Notes: generated from the letters alone by a model not told the origin. A stretch of DNA of 8,135 nt from an uncultured Hippea sp. (GCA_913009315.1 CAJVZA010000070.1:1-8135), one strand, 5' to 3'; counted from the first letter of the stretch, positions 1-5,081 are shown. Made by a program: numbers and translations.

Positions 1-2
1 TG

Positions 3-47
3 GCAGCGGCACAGGCAAAACTAAAGCATCAGAAACAACAAAAATAA
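3..47 (+). CDS. possible C-terminal tail of an upstream gene (partial)
   Basis: Reading from base 3, the first 45 bases encode a short Ala/Gln/Lys-rich tail (AAAQAKLKHQKQQK) ending in TAA at 45-47. This composition is typical of the charged end of a real protein, but 14 residues cannot identify a family. Another frame (2-271) also stays open but becomes low-complexity and hydrophobic inside the repeat at 141-423, so it is less convincing. The call rests only on composition and on the window edge cutting the gene. Confidence 0.25.
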   Translation, partial: AAAQAKLKHQKQQK

Positions 48-140
48 ATGGAAACCTAACGAAACCTCTGGGAGGGAAAAAGGTAGAAAAGGGATCACAC
101 CTATTTTTTCTCTCATTGAGTTACCTTCTCAGTTGGTCTA

Positions 141-423
141 ACATTATTTTTATACATACTGTTGAATGTCAAAAGCAGAAGCTATATTGTAATTTTAGTC
201 TTTATTTTATAAGTATAGTTGCCAATATTCATATATTAACAGTATGTTTGTTAACTGCAAAGAATAATTAACTATTGGACGGAGAGATAATCAGGGGCGT
301 TGCGAGTATTTTCTTTCGTCATTGCGGGCGCAACGAAGCAATCTTGTTTTTAGATTATTTTTCGGCTATGTGAACAGATAAGTCGTTATGTCAAATGCAA
401 AGACACAGCCCCGGTGTTCTTTG
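141..423. repeat. long imperfect direct repeat, copy A
   Basis: This stretch, which holds no gene, is repeated in the same orientation at 1631-1918. The best block, 205-294, matches 1718-1807 with about four mismatches over 90 bases. A second conserved block, about 350-416, matches about 1836-1907 with small indels. The copy ends at the 3' end of the BrnT-partner gene (stop at 424-426). Its left limit fades into AT-rich sequence before 141. Bases 48-140 hold nothing I can assign. Copies A and B together bracket the minus-strand TA block. Confidence 0.75.
318..346. repeat. REP-like palindromic element inside repeat A
   Basis: The element carries a compact palindrome, TTGCG-GG-CGCAA (322-333), enclosed by an outer ATTGC (321-325) and GCAAT (338-342). 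Its form, cattgcgggcgcaacgaagcaatc split over 319-343, resembles the dispersed 'cattgcgag...gaagcaatc' repeats found in many environmental bacterial genomes. That resemblance is from memory. Copy B keeps only a decayed version (about 1811-1831), so this element has diverged faster than the rest of the repeat, or was gained by copy A. Confidence 0.45.
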
Positions 424-654
424 TCAGTTGGAGTGCCTATTCAGGCCAATTGATGTTTGAGCCACCTTGATTAAAGATTTCAGGGCTTTGTTTACGGCTT
501 CTTCCGTCGGAAACGCTTTTGCAACTTCAGGTTGAAGTAAGACTATGTTATGTGACTCTTTATACGCTTCGTAATACTTTCCGCGAACACCAACACTAAG
601 GTCTTCTCTTTTATATTCACTTTTCATTTCGTCTGGTTTATTAGTCTTCTTCAT
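424..654 (-). CDS. small partner (putative antitoxin) of BrnT-family toxin
   Basis: This gene encodes a 76-residue protein with a charged N-terminus (MKKTNKPDEMKSEY), a GVRGKYYEAYKES segment (residues 22-34), a hydrophobic VVLLQPEVAKAF-type strand-helix around 37-48, and a helix (EAVNKALKSLIK) at about 52-63. I recognise this type as a small protein often found beside RelE/BrnT-like toxins. It is not a classic BrnA with a ribbon-helix-helix at the C-terminus. It follows the BrnT ORF on the same strand and overlaps its last 14 bases. The start ATG (652-654) has a good purine-rich ribosome site (GAGAGAGG) about 8 nt upstream. An antitoxin role is inferred from the pairing. The toxin-first order is that of brnT-brnA. 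Confidence 0.6.
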   Translation of the reverse strand: MKKTNKPDEMKSEYKREDLSVGVRGKYYEAYKESHNIVLLQPEVAKAFPTEEAVNKALKSLIKVAQTSIGLNRHSN

Positions 655-874
655 ATATTTTCCTCTCTCGTTTTGTCATCAGTCTGGCGCTGATAATCCT
701 CATAGATTTGCCCTTTTCAGCATGAGAAACAATAATTGGTTTACCAATCCTCGATAATCCAAATGTCAAAAACCTACGCTCATTGACGGAATGATCAGGG
801 TCGTCGAATGTAACAGACAATGCATCCCCAAATACTGTAGCAGCTTCCTGAAACGAAATGCCATGTTTTTTCAT
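641..874 (-). CDS. brnT: BrnT-family toxin, N-terminally short
   Basis: The product is a BrnT-type ribonuclease toxin of the RelE-like fold. Visible hallmarks are KHGISFQEA (residues 3-11), ATVFGD, a DPDHS..E.R segment (25-34), and the C-terminal signature RIISARLMTKRERKIYEED (59-77). I chose the ATG at 872-874 because GGGGAGGGG lies just upstream (882-890). The longer TTG start at 950-952 has no ribosome site and lies in a TTGACA that looks like a -35 box. With the ATG start the protein is 77 residues and lacks the usual first strand, an F-x-W-D motif about a dozen residues before KHG. The extended reading also lacks that motif. The gene is therefore either an N-terminally trimmed BrnT or partly decayed. 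The family call is firm; activity is uncertain. Confidence 0.75.
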   Translation of the reverse strand: MKKHGISFQEAATVFGDALSVTFDDPDHSVNERRFLTFGLSRIGKPIIVSHAEKGKSMRIISARLMTKRERKIYEED

Positions 875-928
875 AATACTACCCCTCCCCAGCTCATCTA
901 TAATTACCAGCTCACTGCCGGATGTATC

Positions 929-952
929 GAACGCAATCCATACATCTGTCAA
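929..952 (-). promoter_or_regulatory. possible promoter for brnT module
   Basis: On the minus strand TTGACA occupies 947-952, with a weak -10-like GATACA about 18 nt downstream (923-928). This would start transcription roughly 40 nt before the brnT ATG and leave room for its ribosome site. The -35 is perfect but the -10 is poor, so the call is tentative. Confidence 0.3.
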
Positions 953-1116
953 TGGTTTGTATATCGTTTGAAAATTAATCCAACTTCTTTCAAAACAGCG
1001 TTTAATGTCTTCAAGGGGGATGTTAAAAACCGATTTGCAAACCTCAAACTATAATTGGCTAAAAGAATGACCTATAGTTAGATTTCACTGTGCTGACTTG
1101 TTATCTGTTTTTTTAT

Positions 1117-1350
1117 TTATAGTTTTTCTATATATCTGTTGTAATCATCAACAGTAATTTTTATCTCTTTTAAAATTTCTCTTAACAATGAGCGGGACAG
1201 TATCCTTCCTTTGTGATGAGGCAATGTGGTTGTTCTGCCATCAGGATGTCTGTAAAATGCATGGCTTCCTTTCCGGCGAATCCTATCGAACCCAATTGAG
1301 AACAACAATTTTTCGGCAGTTTTGGCGTCAACAAGCCGCAGCTTGCTCAA
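1117..1350 (-). CDS. hicA: HicA-family mRNA interferase toxin
   Basis: HicA toxins are small double-stranded-RNA-binding-fold ribonucleases that cleave mRNA during translation arrest. This 77-residue copy has the expected order: an N-terminal helix (DAKTAEKLLFSIGF, 8-21), the strand-loop RRKGSHAFYRHPDG (25-38) with the catalytic-type histidine at H30, a TTLPHH strand (41-46), and the C-terminal helix SRSLLREILKEI. The start codon is TTG (1348-1350), which overlaps the TGA of hicB as TTGA. No ATG or separate ribosome site is available, so translation must depend on coupling to hicB. The HicB-first order occurs in many hic operons. The 240-odd bases downstream to the brnT region hold no clear terminator. 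Confidence 0.9.
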   Translation of the reverse strand: MSKLRLVDAKTAEKLLFSIGFDRIRRKGSHAFYRHPDGRTTTLPHHKGRILSRSLLREILKEIKITVDDYNRYIEKL

Positions 1351-1568
1351 CCTGCAACTTCAACTTGCTGAAGTCCAACGAATTCCGGTAAATTGTCCTT
1401 TGCTTCAGTGTCCATTTCCTCCAGGCACAATTCAACTACTTCTTTGAGATTCTTCTGTAGTTCATCTAATGTTTCAGCTTGTGTATGGGCGCCCGGGATG
1501 CCAGGAACAATCCCCACATATAATCCTGTTTCCGGGTCTCGCTCAATATATCCAACTATCTTATGCAT
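1347..1568 (-). CDS. hicB: HicB-family antitoxin
   Basis: The product is a 73-residue antitoxin of the short HicB type that masks HicA and can autoregulate the operon. It shows the partial RNase-H-like fold of the family: IVGYIERDPETGLYVGIVPGIPGAHTQ split across residues 4-30, then the TLDELQKNLKEVVELCLEE helix (33-51). There is no C-terminal DNA-binding domain of the long HicB type visible. The start is the ATG at 1566-1568 because a perfect GGAGGA sits a few bases upstream (1571-1576). A longer in-frame start at 1628 would add hydrophobic residues over the promoter and is rejected. The stop overlaps the TTG of hicA by 4 nt. Confidence 0.9.
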   Translation of the reverse strand: MHKIVGYIERDPETGLYVGIVPGIPGAHTQAETLDELQKNLKEVVELCLEEMDTEAKDNLPEFVGLQQVEVAG

Positions 1569-1598
1569 TAATCCTCCTATCCGATTAGTATATATAAA

Positions 1599-1607
1599 AT
1601 TATAACA
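1599..1607 (-). promoter_or_regulatory. extended -10 promoter element upstream of hicBA
   Basis: On the minus strand the sequence reads TGTTATAAT, a perfect TATAAT (1599-1604) preceded by the TGn extension that lets sigma70 work without a good -35. No convincing -35 lies 16-18 nt further upstream. Transcription would start about 25 nt before the hicB ATG, so the ribosome site GGAGGA is included. It lies just outside the right-hand direct repeat. Confidence 0.5.
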
Positions 1608-1630
1608 AATCCAAATAGCTGAACACATAA

Positions 1631-1918
1631 CATCGTTTTTTATACATACAATATATTTTTAGCATAAGATGCTGTTGGATGTCAAGAACAGGAGTCATGT
1701 CATAATTTTAGCCATTGTTTTATAAGCATAATTGCCAATATTCATATATTAACAGCATATTTGTTAACTGCAAAGAATAATTAACTATTGGACGGAGAGA
1801 TAATCAGAGACGTTGCGAGCGAACCAATCTCGTCCTTAGATTACTTTCCGGCTATGTGAACAAAATCTAAGTCTCGTCATGTCAAATGCAAAGACACGGC
1901 CCCGGTGGCTCTCTTCAG
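1631..1918. repeat. long imperfect direct repeat, copy B
   Basis: This is the second copy of the repeat at 141-423. Block 1718-1807 is almost identical to 205-294 (about four mismatches). The right block (about 1836-1907) carries the shared 14-mer atgtcaaatgcaaa (1879-1892) followed by the shared ccccggtg. It fills the whole gap between the hicB promoter and the ThiS-like ORF and extends a few codons into that ORF. Apart from the repeat, I see no gene here. Confidence 0.75.
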
Positions 1919-2198
1919 ACAGCTGGCAAACGTGACTACCGGTTTTGAAATTTTGGTCAACTTTAGCAGCATTATTGAAATTTCGGGAGAAAATTCGGTA
2001 ATAATAGATCAGCCGGTGTATAATCTCAGCGAACTGCGAGACAAAATTACCGCAATCTTATCAAAAAAGGGAATAACCTTTGACGGCACAATGACAAATT
2101 TTGTTGTAAACGGAAATATGATTGCGGGAAACGAATCCGAATATCCGATAAAAAATCATGATGAAATATCGCTCATTACAGCCTTTGCAGGAGGATAG
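1905..2198 (+). CDS. ThiS/MoaD-like ubiquitin-fold protein with C-terminal Gly-Gly
   Basis: The protein (97 residues from GTG 1905) looks like a sulfur-carrier or MoaD-type beta-grasp protein. The fold is seen as an opening strand FEILVNFSSIIEISGENS (14-31), the helix NLSELRDKITAILSKKG (40-56), the strand TNFVVNGNMIAG, and an acidic DEISLITAFAGG end. The free C-terminal GG is what E1-like enzymes activate for sulfur transfer or conjugation. No E1-like, molybdopterin or thiazole gene is nearby, so the pathway is unknown. The start is doubtful: GTG 1905, GTG 1932 and TTG 1953 all lack a ribosome site, and 1905 lies inside direct repeat B. The fold begins at about residue 14, so the true 5' end may have been replaced by the repeat. 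It could be a truncated relic. Confidence 0.6.
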   Translation: MALFRQLANVTTGFEILVNFSSIIEISGENSVIIDQPVYNLSELRDKITAILSKKGITFDGTMTNFVVNGNMIAGNESEYPIKNHDEISLITAFAGG

Positions 2199-2264
2199 TA
2201 TCCTTTTTGAGGCACAATTCATAAATGACATCTCGAATCTCACAAATTAGCCCTCCTCTTTCGT

Positions 2265-2309
2265 TGCAAATAGCAGGCAGAATAGTTCTGCTATTGCCTG
2301 CTATTTGCA
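2265..2309. repeat. 45-nt hairpin (15-bp perfect stem)
   Basis: Bases 2265-2279 pair perfectly with 2295-2309 (stem from tgcaaatagcaggca), leaving a 15-nt loop that itself has a short ATAG/CTAT pairing. No T-run follows on either strand, so it is not a standard intrinsic terminator, although it lies 66 nt after the ThiS-like ORF and could stabilise its 3' end. It runs into a 16-nt inverted copy of part of direct repeat A (see 2304-2319). The rest of 2199-2461 holds nothing else I can assign. Confidence 0.8.
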
Positions 2310-2319
2310 TTTGACATAA
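2304..2319 (-). repeat. inverted copy of a direct-repeat segment
   Basis: The reverse complement of these bases, ttatgtcaaatgcaaa, is identical to 386-401 in repeat A, and 14 of the bases are identical to 1879-1892 in repeat B. The ThiS-like ORF is thus enclosed between oppositely oriented copies of the same word. An exact 16-nt match is unlikely by chance in 8 kb, but AT-richness weakens that argument. Confidence 0.55.
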
Positions 2320-2461
2320 CTTAACTTCAACATGCAATGTATACATATGCATTCCGATAAATGCGAAAATGTTCTTCTGCTTATCGTACAATTTAAAGCA
2401 GATTCAAAAAATCTTTAAGGCTTAAAATTTCTATATCAATATTCTTTAGTTTCTTGGGGTT

Positions 2462-2737
2462 TCACCTAATCAATCTTTTAAGTTTCTTATAAAAGTTTTC
2501 ATGACTGCCGATTACATAGAGGTAGAGAACATCTTCTTTGCATTCATAGGAAATGAGGAAAAGATGAGAGTTGAATGTAAATTTGTAAACCCTTATACCT
2601 TTTAAATCCTCTTTTTTAAGCACGCCTATATTGGGATTTTCCAATATCTTTTGTACCTGATTATCTATTTCAAGCTGTAATCTCGGAGGAAATTTCTTTT
2701 TAAATTTTAGAAAACGATTTGAGGCAATTAACCTCAA
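2462..2737 (-). CDS. RelE/ParE-family toxin
   Basis: This 91-residue basic protein has the RelE-like order: an N-terminal strand (MRLIASNRFLKF), a long helix (KKFPPRLQLEIDNQVQKIL, 14-32), NPNIGVLKKEDLKGIRVYKF (34-53) where RelE/StbE toxins have 'L.G.rvyrf', the strand HLFLISYEC, and VLYLYVIGSHENFYKKLKR at the end (70-88). The closing GSHENFYKKLKR is characteristic of the ribosome-dependent mRNA-cleaving RelE/StbE branch, with a His-Glu..Tyr cluster. The start codon is TTG (2735-2737), overlapping the antitoxin TGA as TTGA, and no better start exists. It is translated second in the operon, by coupling. The exact subfamily is uncertain. Confidence 0.85.
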   Translation of the reverse strand: MRLIASNRFLKFKKKFPPRLQLEIDNQVQKILENPNIGVLKKEDLKGIRVYKFTFNSHLFLISYECKEDVLYLYVIGSHENFYKKLKRLIR

Positions 2738-2967
2738 TGAATAATTCCAAATTCATATTCCTTTCCAATTCCCGCCTCGATCTCTTTTTTTGCCTCAAGC
2801 GTCTTTTTTACAAATGAGAGAGGAAGATCGGGATATTCTTCAGATAACATTCCATCTGTTATATATTTTTTGATTTGCTCCGAGATACTTCTATGTTCCA
2901 TATTTGCCTTTATCTTGATTTTTGTCTCAATCTCATCAGGCAATCTCACGGTTGATACCCCCTTCAT
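2734..2967 (-). CDS. ribbon-helix-helix antitoxin of RelE-type pair
   Basis: The product (77 residues) begins with a ribbon-helix-helix DNA-binding domain: the strand STVRLPDEIE (5-14), helix IETKIKIKANMEH (13-25) and helix SISEQIKKYITDGM (27-40). A charged C-terminal tail (SFVKKTLEAKKEIEAGIGKEYEF, from 51 on) would wrap the toxin. The ATG at 2965-2967 is chosen because a perfect AGGAGGT lies 6-7 nt upstream (about 2972-2978). An upstream start at 3024 would cross the promoter. The antitoxin presumably binds the imperfect inverted repeat around its own promoter. It is TacA/ParD-like in layout, but I cannot name a subfamily. Confidence 0.85.
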   Translation of the reverse strand: MKGVSTVRLPDEIETKIKIKANMEHRSISEQIKKYITDGMLSEEYPDLPLSFVKKTLEAKKEIEAGIGKEYEFGIIH

Positions 2968-2996
2968 TTTTAACCTCCTGTGTTTGTTACAAATAC

Positions 2997-3024
2997 ATAT
3001 TACGCAATATTCGTTATTTGTCAA
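2997..3024 (-). promoter_or_regulatory. promoter and likely operator of RHH-RelE module
   Basis: On the minus strand a perfect TTGACA (3019-3024) stands 16 nt from TAATAT (2997-3002), giving a start about 25 nt before the antitoxin ATG. An imperfect inverted repeat flanks the promoter, gtttgttacaaata (about 2982-2995) against ttatttgtcaaac (3014-3026). Its halves share acaaata/tatttgt, so a dimeric or tetrameric antitoxin bound there would cover both boxes. This is the expected site for autorepression. Confidence 0.7.
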
Positions 3025-3134
3025 ACAAGCTCTTGTCGAGGTTCTGATATATTAAAAGATGTATTTGTAATTCCGGTTGAACACACAAAATTATGAGATC
3101 GCCGCACAATAAGTATTTTCAATTATTATTTTTT

Positions 3135-3149
3135 GTGCTACTATAGCAC
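3135..3149. promoter_or_regulatory. perfect palindrome GTGCTA-N3-TAGCAC
   Basis: A 6-bp perfect inverted repeat with a 3-nt centre (CTA) lies between the RHH-RelE promoter and the tRNA. A T-rich run precedes rather than follows the stem on the plus strand, so it is not a terminator. It could be a protein-binding site, but no regulator is identified. Confidence 0.3.
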
Positions 3150-3167
3150 GCACGACTTGGTCAGTTA

Positions 3168-3197
3168 TTGTCATGTTACTTGAATTATAACTATAAC
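3168..3197 (+). promoter_or_regulatory. candidate promoter for tRNA-Ser
   Basis: TTGTCA (3168-3173) and TATAAC (3192-3197) are separated by 18 nt. Transcription would begin around 3203-3205, a few bases before the mature tRNA 5' end at 3210. Both boxes have one mismatch to consensus. The position is what makes the call reasonable. Confidence 0.45.
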
Positions 3198-3209
3198 CGA
3201 ATGCACGCA

Positions 3210-3298
3210 GGAGAGGTGGCCGAGCGGCTGAAGGCGCACGACTGGAAATCGTGTATAGGTAACTCCTATCGCGGGTTCAAATCCCGCCCTCTCCGCCA
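3210..3298 (+). tRNA. tRNA-Ser (anticodon GGA), CCA encoded
   Basis: The acceptor stem GGAGAGG (3210-3216) pairs with CCTCTCC (3288-3294), followed by discriminator G and an encoded CCA (3296-3298). The D-arm starts TGGCCGAGCGG, typical of class II tRNAs. The anticodon stem cacga/tcgtg encloses the loop CTGGAAA, giving anticodon GGA, which reads UCC and UCU. A long variable arm (tatagg...cctat, about 3254-3269) confirms serine. The T-arm cgggttcaaatcccg is standard. No second copy of its 3' end is visible in the window, so it gives no direct evidence of an integrated element, though it sits inside an accessory region. Confidence 0.97.
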
Positions 3299-3330
3299 AT
3301 TTGCACTTTTGACCACATAAGCAGAGTTTC

Positions 3331-3345
3331 TTGAACAATGTTCAA
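3331..3345. promoter_or_regulatory. palindrome TTGAAC-N3-GTTCAA
   Basis: A perfect 6-bp inverted repeat with an AAT centre lies in the spacer between the tRNA and higBA. It has the size and form of a regulator half-site pair. It is too far (75 nt) from the higB -35 to be assigned to it with confidence, and no T-run follows. The rest of 3299-3412 shows nothing else. Confidence 0.25.
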
Positions 3346-3412
3346 ACTTATAGCAAAAAGATATGACAAAGTGCTATAGCTCGCAATAATATAGGAGTTT
3401 ATCAACAGCCTC

Positions 3413-3448
3413 ATAACGCTTGACAATATTAACGAGATGCGTTATTAT
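3413..3448 (+). promoter_or_regulatory. higBA promoter with overlapping inverted repeats
   Basis: A perfect TTGACA (3420-3425) stands exactly 17 nt from TATTAT (3443-3448), a near-ideal sigma70 promoter. Two nested inverted repeats overlap it: taacg-N5-cgtta (3430-3444) inside the spacer, and ataacgc (3413-3419) against gcgttat (3439-3445) spanning the whole core. These are the natural operator for the HigA helix-turn-helix protein. The predicted transcription start (about 3455-3457) coincides with the higB ATG. Confidence 0.75.
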
Positions 3449-3456
3449 TATCATCA

Positions 3457-3738
3457 ATGATAAAAAGTTTCTCGAGTAAGGAAACTGAAAAATTCTTTAA
3501 CCGTCAGTTTTCTCGAAAAATATCACCAAGTATTCATCAAATTGCTCGACGAAAACTTGAAATGCTTGATGCTGCAGGAGCGCTTCAGGATTTACGAATA
3601 CCACCATCGAACCGTTTGGAGAAGCTATCCGGAGATAGAAAAGGCCGATATAGCATCCGCATTAATGTACGTTGGCGCATCTGCTTTGAATGGCCGGACA
3701 ACGATGTTTACAACGTAGAAATTGTTGACTATCATTAG
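3457..3738 (+). CDS. higB: HigB-family toxin (RelE fold)
   Basis: HigB is a ribosome-dependent mRNA endonuclease of the RelE superfamily. The 93-residue protein is canonical throughout: [14 protein letters not shown] at the start, [16 protein letters not shown] (42-57), [12 protein letters not shown] (59-70), VRWRICFEW (71-79) and the closing VEIVDYH (87-93). The ATG at 3457 gives the standard family length. No Shine-Dalgarno sequence precedes it, and the promoter at 3420-3448 places the transcript start at or within two or three bases of the ATG, so the mRNA is probably leaderless. The antitoxin gene follows after 8 nt, in the toxin-first order usual for hig. Confidence 0.95.
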   Translation: MIKSFSSKETEKFFNRQFSRKISPSIHQIARRKLEMLDAAGALQDLRIPPSNRLEKLSGDRKGRYSIRINVRWRICFEWPDNDVYNVEIVDYH

Positions 3739-3746
3739 GAGATATT

Positions 3747-4049
3747 ATGACTAAACAAAAATTATTACCAATTCATCCGGGCGAGATTCTGATGGAGGAA
3801 TTTCTCAAACCCATGGGGATTAGTCAGTACAGGTTAGCTAAGGATATTAATGTACCCGCTCGCAGGATTAATGAAATTGTGCACGGGAAGCGGGCAATCA
3901 CACCGGATACTGCTTTGAGGCTGTCACGTTATTTTGAAATGTCAGAAAGATTTTGGATCAATCTTCAAGCAAGACATGACCTGGAAGTGATAAAAGACAA
4001 GTTGAAGGATCGCATAGACAAAGAAGTTAATGTATATGCTGTTGGGTAA
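3747..4049 (+). CDS. higA: HigA-family antitoxin, XRE-type helix-turn-helix
   Basis: The 100-residue protein opens with the family signature IHPGEILMEEFLKPMGISQYRLA (9-31). It continues with a helix-turn-helix (about 24-47, including INVPARRINEIVHGKRAIT), then the helix TALRLSRYFEMSERFWINLQARHDLE (55-80). This is the HigA/VapI group of XRE regulators. It neutralises HigB and should repress the operon through the inverted repeats over the higB promoter. The ATG has a good aggag ribosome site (3737-3741), unlike higB, so antitoxin synthesis should be favoured. Confidence 0.95.
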   Translation: MTKQKLLPIHPGEILMEEFLKPMGISQYRLAKDINVPARRINEIVHGKRAITPDTALRLSRYFEMSERFWINLQARHDLEVIKDKLKDRIDKEVNVYAVG

Positions 4050-4052
4050 TAT

Positions 4053-4080
4053 AAAAAACTCCCCGCCGCAAGCGGCGGAA
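4053..4080. repeat. GC-rich hairpin downstream of higA
   Basis: CCGCCGC (4063-4069) pairs with GCGGCGG (4072-4078), effectively a 6-bp stem with a CAAG loop. On the plus strand no T-run follows, but six A residues lie before the stem, so read on the minus strand the stem is followed by GGAGTTTTTT. As a terminator it would work for leftward transcripts, although no minus-strand gene lies to its right. It may act as a REP-like hairpin protecting the higA 3' end. Confidence 0.5.
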
Positions 4081-4313
4081 AACACAACCACGAGAAATTT
4101 AAACGTTGGAAAGCAGCGCAACCTATTATACTAATCCTATTTTGACATCTTTAGGCAACTCTATTAGTTCCGAGTTATAATTAAGGAGTTTTTCGCAGCC
4201 TGCCTATAACTTCTATTCCAAACTTTACATATCAAAATATAAACATACAATAGAAATATTGTTACCGGATTATTTAATGCACTCATTACAGCCTGTATCG
4301 CATAGGGGGGGAT
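4081..4313. other. AT-rich spacer upstream of cas6, no gene seen
   Basis: This 230-base spacer holds TTGACA (4143-4148) and TATAAT (4177-4182), but 28 nt apart, so they cannot form one promoter. A short inverted repeat, aactc-N10-gagtt (about 4159-4178), lies between them. No CRISPR repeat or ORF is visible. The cas6 promoter is probably here, but I cannot place it. Confidence 0.4.
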
Positions 4314-5081
4314 ATGAGGATTCTCGTTTATCTTATTTCGGACAGTCATATAACAATAAAGCAAAGCTACAACAATATTCTTCAGGGATTGATATATCAG
4401 TTTTTAGACCGGATCGATGCAGCGTGGCTTCATAAAAATGGCTTTGAATCCGGCAGCAGAAAATTTAAGCTTTTTGTTTTCTCGGGAATCAGGGAAAGAG
4501 GAGCAGTCGATCGAAAAACCCAAACCTTCAAATTTTCCAATAAAATAAGTTTTTATCTGTCATCTCCGGTCGATTGGATTATGACTCAATTTGCAGGCAA
4601 TATTATTCGATCAAGAAATTTTAATTTCGGCGGTAATACGGTTTCGGTCGAATCGATCAGTGTCATGAAAGATCAGGCGATAGATAACGACTCAATAATC
4701 GTCCGGGCACTAACTCCCATTGAAGTACATTCAACTTTGATAAAACCTGACGGGAAAAAACTGACCTATTACTATAGTCCGCTTGAGAATGAATTCGGCA
4801 GACTCATAAATGATAATCTGATGAAAAAGTGGCAGGCGTTTTACAAAAAAGATGCTCCGGGCGATATTTTGATAAAACCGCTTTTTTCAGGCGGCAGAAA
4901 TGAACGAATCAGATATTTTGTCAATGGCGACAGAAAAACCGTTATAAAAGGATGGGTCGGAAAATATGAGCTTTCAGGAAGTATGGAGCTGCTCAAATTT
5001 GCGCTTGATGTGGGGCTGGGAAGTCGAGGCAGCCAAGGCTTCGGCATGATAGAGATGGCAGCCAATTGGAGAAATCAATGA
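4314..5081 (+). CDS. cas6: CRISPR endoribonuclease Cas6
   Basis: Cas6 cuts the CRISPR repeat in precursor RNA to release crRNAs for Cascade-type complexes. The 255-residue protein matches the family in length and landmarks: an N-terminal strand (MRILVYLIS), YNNILQGLIYQFL (19-31), WLHKNGF (38-44) with H40 in the place of the family's catalytic histidine, FKLFVFSGI (51-59), a 'VRALTPIEV' strand about 129-137, and the C-terminal glycine-rich RNA-binding loop GLGSRGSQGFGMIE (about 234-247). The ATG follows a run of seven G residues (4305-4311). The TGA overlaps the next gene's ATG (ATGA). The gene seems intact. No array or other intact cas gene is in view. The C-terminal third is repeated at 7921-8091. 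Confidence 0.93.
   Translation: MRILVYLISDSHITIKQSYNNILQGLIYQFLDRIDAAWLHKNGFESGSRKFKLFVFSGIRERGAVDRKTQTFKFSNKISFYLSSPVDWIMTQFAGNIIRSRNFNFGGNTVSVESISVMKDQAIDNDSIIVRALTPIEVHSTLIKPDGKKLTYYYSPLENEFGRLINDNLMKKWQAFYKKDAPGDILIKPLFSGGRNERIRYFVNGDRKTVIKGWVGKYELSGSMELLKFALDVGLGSRGSQGFGMIEMAANWRNQ

Noticed and set aside
2-271. open plus-strand frame from the left edge
   Set aside because: It runs through repeat A and turns into low-complexity hydrophobic residues; copy B does not preserve it, so it is probably chance.
875-952. 26-residue N-terminal extension of BrnT from TTG 952
   Set aside because: There is no ribosome site, the TTG lies in a TTGACA -35-like box, and the added residues lack the family's F-x-W-D motif.
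1569-1628. 20-residue N-terminal extension of HicB
   Set aside because: It covers the extended -10 promoter and the GGAGGA ribosome site, which fit the ATG at 1568.
141-1918. integron attC sites, which could explain several TA cassettes
   Set aside because: Isolated 7-nt core-like words such as gtctaac (135-141) occur, but there is no paired, imperfectly palindromic attC, no integrase gene, and the genes face both ways.
3270-3298. tRNA-Ser 3' end as an attachment site of an integrated element
   Set aside because: No duplicate of the tRNA 3' end and no integrase gene are visible in the window; this could only be tested with more flanking sequence.
4053-4080. intrinsic terminator for higBA
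   Set aside because: The plus-strand stem is followed by AAAACACA, not T residues; the T-run is present only when read leftward.
4081-4313. CRISPR array or leader next to cas6
   Set aside because: I looked for regularly spaced 28-37-nt repeats here and in 6716-7141 and 7525-7662 and found none.
4841-5065. minus-strand open frames inside cas6 and SWIM
   Set aside because: They are antisense shadows of strong coding frames, with no ribosome sites or recognisable motifs.
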